NCBI GenBank assembly: GCA_964444305.1
Contig: CAYUGQ010000020.1
Coordinates: forward strand, 1-29,405
Origin: JAKFFN01 sp964444305
GTDB taxonomy: Bacteria > Sumerlaeota > Sumerlaeia > Sumerlaeales > Sumerlaeaceae
DNA length: 29,405 nucleotides
Direction of reading: 5' to 3'
Within the stretch, counting starts at the first letter, position 1. Every line of letters begins with the position of its first letter. A model generated the notes under the pieces. It ran no database searches. It saw only the letters and a list, made by a program, of their open reading frames with translations, and was not told the DNA's origin. Position numbers and translations under genes: made by a program. This document shows positions 24,243 to 29,405 of the stretch, in pieces.

Positions 24243-25211
24243 TTAATACATGCTCCAGTCACGAACATTAGCCTCAGACGAAGGCCCGGCCCGCAGGTGA
24301 TCGAAAATACCCTGCGTTTCATCCGCTGACGGCACATCTGTACCAGACGCTCCACCGTCACGATAAATCAGGCCAGCGCGACCATACGAATAAGCCGCTT
24401 CTCCACCTTCCGTAACCGTACCGATCAGCTCACCGTTAAGGTAAAAGTCGATAGTCTCACCATTAGCAACAATACGCGCCGTATACCATCCACTGTCCTC
24501 AATAATACGAGAACCATACTCAGTGAAGACACCCTCAGCGCGAGTATCAATAGCGGTTACCGTACTACCATGAGCCCACTTGCCCGCCGCAAACTTCCGC
24601 AGGTAAGTATCATACATAATAGCATAGCTGCCAGCCCGGTCAAGCGTATACGAATGATCAACCGTTGGATGCGGCTCGCCTTCCACATTATCGCGACCCG
24701 CTCTCACTGCGACGCCTCTTTGTTCATACAACATAGCATTGCTAGGCGTGAAAACCGGAGCATACATATCCACTTCCACATAATAATCGGCGTCATCATT
24801 CTCACCGAAATAAAGCCCGTTATGACCACTGTCATCACCCAGGAAAATCGCCGTCGTACCATCCGTGGCACCCGGTCGATTGTTAGGCTGAATCGGCAGG
24901 ACGTTCATCGCAACACCCCAGTCCGGATTGACCTGTGGAGACGTCACATCCATAATAGGCGACTCAACACTACCGTCAGATCCCCAAGTATTAATATACC
25001 GGACAAACGCAGCCGATCCCGACAAGTCAGGACCCGAATAATCCTCATACTCTGTACCATCAGGAGTAGACGCACCCCAGGTACCACTACCTATATTATT
25101 ACCGCGACTTCCACTGTTAAGCTGGTCCACAAAACTTTCCGTGTCCAGATCCTGCGCGCTCGCAGCGACGCAAAGGGAAGCTGCCATGCAAATCGATAGC
25201 ACTCGCTTCAT
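24243..25211 (-). CDS. Secreted beta-sandwich (LamG/concanavalin-like) protein, paralogue 1
   Basis: The product has 322 residues from ATG 25211. TAAGGAGG nine bases upstream fixes this start over an in-frame codon at 25274 that would bury the signal peptide. The signal peptide is MKRVLSICMAASLCVAASA. The mature chain has alternating strand-like segments, for example YYVEVDMYAPVFTP, GWYTARIVANGETIDFYLNG and GRAGLIYRDGG, which resembles the concanavalin A-like lectin/glucanase fold of LamG or DUF1080-type domains. It ends with IFDHLRAGPSSEANVRDWSM. The neighbour at 25432-26379 shares most of these blocks, so the two arose by duplication. There is no lipobox or PEP-CTERM-like end. Sugar or surface binding is likely but not shown. 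Confidence 0.8.
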   Translation of the reverse strand: MKRVLSICMAASLCVAASAQDLDTESFVDQLNSGSRGNNIGSGTWGASTPDGTEYEDYSGPDLSGSAAFVRYINTWGSDGSVESPIMDVTSPQVNPDWGVAMNVLPIQPNNRPGATDGTTAIFLGDDSGHNGLYFGENDDADYYVEVDMYAPVFTPSNAMLYEQRGVAVRAGRDNVEGEPHPTVDHSYTLDRAGSYAIMYDTYLRKFAAGKWAHGSTVTAIDTRAEGVFTEYGSRIIEDSGWYTARIVANGETIDFYLNGELIGTVTEGGEAAYSYGRAGLIYRDGGASGTDVPSADETQGIFDHLRAGPSSEANVRDWSMY

Positions 25212-25220
25212 ACTGCCCAA

Positions 25221-25228
25221 CCTCCTTA
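25221..25228 (-). promoter_or_regulatory. Consensus ribosome binding site TAAGGAGG of paralogue 1
   Basis: This near-perfect anti-16S complement lies nine bases before ATG 25211. It decides the start and suggests high expression. Confidence 0.85.
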
Positions 25229-25278
25229 TAATTATTCCCCTTGGAACAGACGGGGAGGTTTGCACTGATAGCAAGTCG

Positions 25279-25306
25279 GATATAATCCCCCGCCACTTTA
25301 GTCAAA
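25279..25306 (-). promoter_or_regulatory. Candidate promoter of paralogue 1
   Basis: On the minus strand TTTGAC/TTGACT (25300-25306) and TATATC (25279-25284) are separated by 15-16 bases. The predicted leader is about 60 bases. The spacer is short, so this is only a candidate. Confidence 0.35.
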
Positions 25307-25358
25307 CTATATTTTTTCATCACATAAATCCCCTCTGACCATCACCATATCAACCCCA

Positions 25359-25392
25359 CAAAAAACCGCCGCAGACCTGGGCCTGCGGCGGT
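25359..25392 (-). terminator. Rho-independent terminator of the second secreted paralogue
   Basis: A 10-bp stem ACCGCCGCAG/CTGCGGCGGT (25365-25374, 25383-25392) with an 8-base loop is followed by TTTTTT on the minus strand. Its arms are identical to those of the terminator after paralogue 1, while the loops differ. Confidence 0.88.
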
Positions 25393-25431
25393 AGATATAA
25401 CTTCGTATTTACCCCCCCTAAGGGTTACCTA

Positions 25432-26379
25432 TTAATACATGCTCCAGTCAGACACATTAGCCTGCGAAGATGGACCGGCACGCAGGTGATCAAAGATTCC
25501 CTGCAGCTCAAGCTCACTGGCCTGACCTGCACCGGTTCCACCTTCTCTATAATAGAGACCCGGACGACCATTGGCATAAGTCGTATCCGTCGTCGTGGCT
25601 ATCTGGGTACCATTTACGAAGAACGTAATCTGATCTCCATCAGCAACAATCTTCAAAGTATACCAGGCGCTGGTAGGCACACTTAAGGTTCCATACTCAG
25701 TATAGGTGCTCGCTACACGGTTGAAAATGTTGGCAACCGTATTGCCGTTAGTCCATTTGCGCGCACTTATAATCGCACGGTGAACGTCATAGACAAGCGC
25801 ATAGCTCCCGGCACGATCCACGTTAAACGTAGAGTCAATCCGCTGAGGATCACTGTCCCGTCCCGCACGAACAGCAAGACCACTTACCTCATACACCGTA
25901 GGCGTACTCGGTGTGAAAACCGCGCAATACATATCCACTTCAGCAAAATAGTCAGCGTCATCTGATTCGCCAAAGAAGATTGCGTTATACCCGCCATCAT
26001 CGCCTACGATCATAGCCGTATTAGCGCTTGCGCTGCCGACGGGGCGACGGTTGTTCGGCATAATCGGCAGACGATCCATATTCGTGCTCGGACGGTCAGG
26101 GTTAAACTGGGTCGTCGTGATATCGCGAACAGGCGACTCCACTTCCCCATTAACCCAGGTATTAATATACCTAATATACGATGCAGTGCCAGAGAGATCC
26201 GGCCCTGTATAGTCTTCAAACTCCGAACCATCCGGGTTTGAAAAAGAGTTATTTGCAGAGCTGTTGTTTCCACGAGATCCCGAATCCAACTGGTCAACAA
26301 AGCTAACCGTCTCCAGGTCTTGCGCCGAAACTGCAACGGCCAATGACGCACCTAAAACACATGATAATAACCGCTTCAT
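25432..26379 (-). CDS. Secreted beta-sandwich (LamG/concanavalin-like) protein, paralogue 2
   Basis: The product has 315 residues from ATG 26379, with GGAGG ten bases upstream. An in-frame ATG at 26403 lacks a ribosome binding site. The signal peptide is MKRLLSCVLGASLAVAVSA. Shared blocks with the gene at 24243-25211 include SFVDQL.SGSRGNN, a YINTW segment, FGE.DDADY.EVDMY, RAGRD, YTLKIVADGDQITFFVNG and the end GIFDHLRAGPSSQANVSDWS. Divergence is spread along the length, so the duplication is not recent. The function is unknown. Both genes have their own start signals and terminators and so are likely separate transcription units. Confidence 0.8.
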   Translation of the reverse strand: MKRLLSCVLGASLAVAVSAQDLETVSFVDQLDSGSRGNNSSANNSFSNPDGSEFEDYTGPDLSGTASYIRYINTWVNGEVESPVRDITTTQFNPDRPSTNMDRLPIMPNNRRPVGSASANTAMIVGDDGGYNAIFFGESDDADYFAEVDMYCAVFTPSTPTVYEVSGLAVRAGRDSDPQRIDSTFNVDRAGSYALVYDVHRAIISARKWTNGNTVANIFNRVASTYTEYGTLSVPTSAWYTLKIVADGDQITFFVNGTQIATTTDTTYANGRPGLYYREGGTGAGQASELELQGIFDHLRAGPSSQANVSDWSMY

Positions 26380-26389
26380 AAGATGATAG

Positions 26390-26394
26390 CCTCC
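26390..26394 (-). promoter_or_regulatory. Ribosome binding site GGAGG of paralogue 2
   Basis: GGAGG ten bases before ATG 26379 places the start at the signal peptide and argues against the in-frame ATG at 26403. Confidence 0.7.
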
Positions 26395-26542
26395 AATAGG
26401 CATAAATGTGCGATCCTCTCAAACCGACTAAAGATCCAATTCAGACTAACTGCTTCCCAAAAACGATCCAAAATGTCAAGACAAAAACGCACAAAACCAT
26501 TGTCCGTTCCCCGCTGAATCTTTACGACTTAGACACGGTCCA

Positions 26543-27037
26543 TTAAAACTTTCTCACAATCTTCGCCGGATTTCCCGCCACCACGCAATTCCCCTCAGGA
26601 AAACTCCGCGTCACCACCGCCCCCGCCCCCACCGTAGTCCGAGGTCCCAAATGCACCCCCGGCAAAATGACCGCCCCAAACCCAATCCAGCAATAATCAT
26701 CAATCCTGATCGGATCCCCCGGCACATGCCTCCGCGAATCCTCCGGATCATGATTCGCACTGATAATCCCCACATTAGGACCAAACAGACAATAATCCCC
26801 AATCACAATCCCGTTAATAGCCTGCACATAACATCCAGGCATATCCCCCGGATAACTCGCCCTCCCCAGCGTCACCCCCTCCGGCACCACCACCCGCGAC
26901 CTATAATGCACCGGCCACCACGCCCCCCCGTTAATCCGCAAAATCCGCTGCCAGAAAACATAGCGAACATAACTCACAATATCCACATCCTCAGGCACAC
27001 GCAGAAGTTTTCGAAGATTTTGTTTAGCGCTGGACAT
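26543..27037 (-). CDS. Left-handed beta-helix (hexapeptide repeat) O-acetyltransferase
   Basis: The 164-residue protein resembles the CysE/LacA/NodL/WcaF-type acyltransferases, which transfer acetyl from acetyl-CoA to sugars or antibiotics. Hexapeptide-like turns run from ~75 (VIGDYCLFGPNVGI, IDDYCWIGFGAVILPGV, GPRTTVGAGAVVTRS). The catalytic His is in ISANHD and the C-terminal cap is VVAGNPAKIVRKF. The N-terminal ~45 residues (YVRYVFWQRILRINGG) are typical of cell-surface polysaccharide acetyltransferases. Start ATG 27037 has AGGGA eight bases upstream. It diverges from the ABC ATPase gene, with only 69 bases between start codons. The substrate is unknown. Confidence 0.9.
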   Translation of the reverse strand: MSSAKQNLRKLLRVPEDVDIVSYVRYVFWQRILRINGGAWWPVHYRSRVVVPEGVTLGRASYPGDMPGCYVQAINGIVIGDYCLFGPNVGIISANHDPEDSRRHVPGDPIRIDDYCWIGFGAVILPGVHLGPRTTVGAGAVVTRSFPEGNCVVAGNPAKIVRKF

Positions 27038-27106
27038 TGACTTTTCCCTGTTAGATCACACCCCTCATTGTCGAGAAAGAAAACCGCCCAAACGCAAACA
27101 TTATCT

Positions 27107-27793
27107 ATGGCCCAATCCACCTGCCTCCTATCAGGCAAAAACATCACCAAATCCTACCGCAGTGGAAATCGCACCATCGAAGTCCTTAAAAACGCCGACT
27201 TCCAGTTCACCCGTGGATCCTTCACAGCCATAATCGGTCGCAGCGGCACCGGCAAAACCACCCTCCTCAAACTCTGCAGCGGCCTCGACAGACCCAACTC
27301 CGGCAACATCGAATTCGACGGCGTCCACATCAGCAGCATGACCGACGCCCAGCTCGCCGCCTTCCGAAACGAACGCGTCGGCTTCGTCTTCCAAAACTTC
27401 TTCCTCCGCGAAGAACGCACCACCGTCGACAACGTAATGGCCCCCCTGCTCCTTGGAAATCGCAGCATATCAGACTGCCGCGAACGCGCCCGCCAGGCCC
27501 TCACAGAAGTCGGCCTCCACGACTACCTCTCCACCCGCGCCGGCCAGCTCTCCGGCGGACAAAAACAGCGCGTCGCCATCGCCCGCGCCATAGCAAACCA
27601 CCCCGATCTCATCCTCGCAGACGAACCCACCGGCAGCCTCGACACCGAAACCAGCCGCGAAATCCTCGACCTCCTCTTCCGCTACAATCGCACCCACGGC
27701 GCAACAGTCATAGTCGTCACCCACGACCCCCTCATGGAACAATACGAAATCCCCATGATAACCGTCCGAAACGGCAAAGTTGAGCCACTCTGA
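27107..27793 (+). CDS. ABC transporter ATPase, LolD/MacB/FtsE type
   Basis: The product has 228 residues from ATG 27107. A TTG at 27068 would add 13 residues, and neither start has a clear ribosome binding site. The motifs are complete: Walker A GRSGTGKT (44-51), Q-loop FVFQNFF, signature LSGGQKQR (148-155), Walker B LILADEPTGSLD (168-179) and the switch His in VTHD. The LSGGQ.QRVAIARA and ADEPTGSLD forms are typical of the LolD/MacB/FtsE group, which drive lipoprotein release, export or cell-division permeases of the FtsX-like type. No permease gene follows: the next gene encodes a small three-helix protein. The membrane partner is therefore probably elsewhere. Confidence 0.92.
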   Translation: MAQSTCLLSGKNITKSYRSGNRTIEVLKNADFQFTRGSFTAIIGRSGTGKTTLLKLCSGLDRPNSGNIEFDGVHISSMTDAQLAAFRNERVGFVFQNFFLREERTTVDNVMAPLLLGNRSISDCRERARQALTEVGLHDYLSTRAGQLSGGQKQRVAIARAIANHPDLILADEPTGSLDTETSREILDLLFRYNRTHGATVIVVTHDPLMEQYEIPMITVRNGKVEPL

Positions 27794-27861
27794 AAAACCA
27801 GGCACATACTAGACATATTAATGAACAACCCACATAACCATAAAAAAGGACTGTTTACCCC

Positions 27862-28131
27862 ATGGTGACATGGCTCGCACCATTCGCCACACTCATCGTC
27901 GTCGTCGCCCTCTATGCAGCAAGCAAGGGCACACCCCGCCGCGAGGCAATGACACGCGATTTAAACTTCTACATCGTCTGCGTAATGGCCGTATCCATCA
28001 TGGCCATCATTGCCGGCGCCCGATACGAACCCGACTGGACCGACACCGGCGCATGGGTCCTCGCAGCCATAGCCTCCATCGCCATCTTATGGCGATGGAA
28101 ATCCGGCAGCAATCCACCCCCACAACCATAA
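27862..28131 (+). CDS. Small membrane protein of unknown function
   Basis: This 89-residue protein has three hydrophobic segments: ~3-20 (TWLAPFATLIVVVALYAA), ~36-53 (FYIVCVMAVSIMAIIAGA) and ~62-77 (GAWVLAAIASIAILW). It ends in a basic and proline-rich tail (RWKSGSNPPPQP). I do not recognise the family. The start ATG 27862 is preceded by AAAGGA at a rather long distance (about 12 bases). It lies 68 bases after the ABC ATPase gene on the same strand and may be co-transcribed. It is too small to be the transporter's permease of the FtsX type. Confidence 0.65.
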   Translation: MVTWLAPFATLIVVVALYAASKGTPRREAMTRDLNFYIVCVMAVSIMAIIAGARYEPDWTDTGAWVLAAIASIAILWRWKSGSNPPPQP

Positions 28132-28219
28132 AATCCGCAACACCACAGATAGTTCCCTTTTCGTGAATTAAACTATTTTCTAATTGCACCAATCGCTTTG
28201 TGCAGATTTTCGTTGACGC

Positions 28220-28247
28220 CACACCCAACTCAGTTTTTTGGGTTGTG
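28220..28247. repeat. Inverted repeat in the acpP upstream region
   Basis: CACACCCAA and TTGGGTTGTG pair over nine bases with one bulged T and a 9-base loop containing five T. It lies about 75 bases before the acpP start. It could be a hairpin in the leader, a terminator for the upstream gene (no U-tract follows) or an operator. Confidence 0.5.
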
Positions 28248-28321
28248 CCGAAATTCTGTGAATCCGAGGGCTTCTTCGGAATTTAATGCAGACAGGCAAC
28301 TGAAATACATCGGAGGCAATA

Positions 28322-28564
28322 ATGGCCGTAGCTCAAAAAGTGAAAGAAATCGTAGCCCAGCAACTCGGCGTGAACGAGGACCAGGTTACAGTCGAGGCTT
28401 CGTTTAAAGACGACCTAAACGCAGACTCCCTCGATATCGTAGAATTAGTTATGGCTTTTGAAGAGGAATTCGAAATCGATATCCCTGACGACGACGCCGA
28501 AAAGGTCACCACCGTTGGTAGTGCCATTTCCTACATCGAAGCGAAAAAGGGCGGCGCTGAGTAA
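28322..28564 (+). CDS. acpP: Acyl carrier protein
   Basis: The 80-residue acidic cytoplasmic protein carries growing fatty acyl chains on a 4'-phosphopantetheine attached to Ser36 in the DADSLD-type motif (here NADSLDIVELVMAFEEEF). The helices and the pattern QLGVNEDQV and FEIDIPDDDAEKVTTVG are classical. Start ATG 28322 has GGAGG five bases upstream. fabF follows on the same strand after a hairpin, the usual acpP-fabF order. Compared with its neighbours the gene has more balanced codons, as expected for a highly expressed gene. Confidence 0.98.
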   Translation: MAVAQKVKEIVAQQLGVNEDQVTVEASFKDDLNADSLDIVELVMAFEEEFEIDIPDDDAEKVTTVGSAISYIEAKKGGAE

Positions 28565-28614
28565 CCTCCGTTACCCAGTCGAATAGTCCACGCGATTATC
28601 TTTATGACAAGCAG

Positions 28615-28650
28615 GGCGCGTCGGGTCAAAACAGGCCCGGCGCGCCTTTC
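28615..28650 (+). terminator. Terminator or attenuator between acpP and fabF
   Basis: GGCGCGTCGGG and CCCGGCGCGCC form an 11-position stem with one G-T wobble and a 10-base loop, followed by TTTC and TGTT. It lies 51 bases after the acpP stop. The U-tract is imperfect, so partial termination that makes acpP more abundant than fabF mRNA is plausible. Confidence 0.65.
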
Positions 28651-28694
28651 TGTTACCACCCTTCTCCAATCTTTTCTTTCAGGTAAGGCTAAAA

Positions 28695-29405
28695 ATGGAA
28701 TTTAAGCGTGTAGTAGTAACCGGTCTCGGAGCCGTAACCCCCATCGGATCAGGCATCGAAAACTACTGGCAAGGCCTCCTCGCCGGAAAATCCGGCATCG
28801 GCCCCATCACCCGGTACGACACCTCAAAACACTCCGTCAAAATCGCCGGCGAAGTCAAAGACATCAACGCTGAAGACCATTTCGAGCGCAAAGAGATCAA
28901 AAAACTCGACCTCTTCACTCGCTACGCTGTCATCGCCGCCCGCGAAGCTATCAAAAACAGCGGCCTAAACCTCAATGACGAAGACCGATACAACTGGGGA
29001 GTCCTCATCGGCGTAGGCATGGGCGGCATCGCCACCATCGAAGAACAGCATGAAATCATGCTCACCAAAGGACCAAACCGCGTCTCCCCCTTCACCGTCC
29101 CGAAAATGATCCCCAATATGGCCAGCGGAATGGTCTCCATTGATCTCGGCCTCAAAGGCCCCAACAGCGCCATCACCACCGCCTGCGCCGCCGGCACCCA
29201 CGCCATCGGAGACTCCTTCCGCATCATCCAGCGCGGCGATGCCCTCGGCATGATCTGCGGCGGATCCGAATCCATCATCACCCCCCTCGCAATATCCGCC
29301 TTCGCAAATATGGGCGCCCTCAGCCAAAGCAACGACGAACCCACAAAAGCCAGCCGCCCCTTCGATGCCGGACGCAACGGCTTCGTTATGGGCGAAGGCT
29401 CAGGC
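28695..29405 (+). CDS. fabF: 3-oxoacyl-ACP synthase II (FabF), 5' part; runs off the window
   Basis: The first 237 codons are present and open to the last base. FabF condenses malonyl-ACP with acyl-ACP in fatty acid elongation. The N-terminus RVVVTGLGAVTPIG and the nucleophile motif TACAAGTHAIGD (Cys in the 160s) are diagnostic, followed by MGALS and the PFDAGRNGFVMGEG segment near the active-site region. The His residues of the Cys-His-His triad lie beyond the window. Start ATG 28695 is preceded by AAGG. It is the partner of the upstream acpP gene. Confidence 0.97.
   Translation, partial: MEFKRVVVTGLGAVTPIGSGIENYWQGLLAGKSGIGPITRYDTSKHSVKIAGEVKDINAEDHFERKEIKKLDLFTRYAVIAAREAIKNSGLNLNDEDRYNWGVLIGVGMGGIATIEEQHEIMLTKGPNRVSPFTVPKMIPNMASGMVSIDLGLKGPNSAITTACAAGTHAIGDSFRIIQRGDALGMICGGSESIITPLAISAFANMGALSQSNDEPTKASRPFDAGRNGFVMGEGSG

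Noticed and set aside
25212..25274. Longer start for secreted paralogue 1
   Set aside because: It would place 21 residues before a standard signal peptide and ignore the TAAGGAGG directly before ATG 25211.

Overview
The window is bacterial chromosomal DNA of moderate-to-high GC content. It has dense single-copy housekeeping genes and no sign of phage, plasmid, insertion sequence or CRISPR array. Tat and Sec signal peptides, a PilT-like protein, RNase E/G, ferritin, a Tat-exported glucose-fructose-oxidoreductase-like enzyme, a large exported GH20 hexosaminidase and paired exported lectin-fold-like proteins suggest a Gram-negative saccharolytic bacterium. It could belong to the PVC group (Verrucomicrobiota, Kiritimatiellota, Lentisphaerota) or a neighbouring lineage such as Hydrogenedentota or Sumerlaeota. 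This placement rests on gene content alone and is weak.

Layout, left to right. (1) 1-1098, plus strand: the 3' end of lon, then a small protein made only of the PilT/PilB-type N-terminal domain. (2) 1147-3681, minus strand: an M20 dipeptidase (PepV-like) coupled to one sugar-type ABC permease. (3) 3995-5008, plus strand: ruvB. (4) 5117-16588, minus strand: a block containing a Bax-inhibitor-1 membrane protein with its own terminator, then argH, a zinc-ribbon/TPR membrane protein and a C39-like cysteine peptidase in tight succession. After these come a consensus promoter, an LPP20-like exported protein overlapping a metallophosphoesterase, a giant RNase E/G with its own promoter, and a secreted Cys-motif protein. 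(5) tRNA-Gly(GCC) at 16758-16833. (6) 17128-19250, plus strand: an SDR dehydrogenase and an M20D amidohydrolase. (7) A GH20 hexosaminidase (minus) diverging from ferritin (plus), with an 18-bp perfect palindrome between them. (8) A Tat-exported Gfo/Idh/MocA oxidoreductase. (9) Two paralogous secreted proteins (minus), each with its own near-identical terminator. (10) A hexapeptide acyltransferase (minus) diverging from a LolD/MacB-type ATPase (plus), then a small membrane protein. (11) acpP and the 5' part of fabF, running off the right edge.

The most unusual item is the RNase E/G. Its S1 domain is split by about 700 residues of acidic, basic and Arg/Asp-repeat low-complexity sequence, while the catalytic core is complete and RNase G-sized. 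Other items worth attention are the argH/zinc-ribbon-TPR/C39 cluster, the palindrome upstream of ferritin, the duplicated gene-plus-terminator cassettes, the stand-alone PilT N-domain, and a strong A+C bias of the plus strand in the right part of the window that is independent of gene direction. I did not find a clear multi-gene defence or mobile system.
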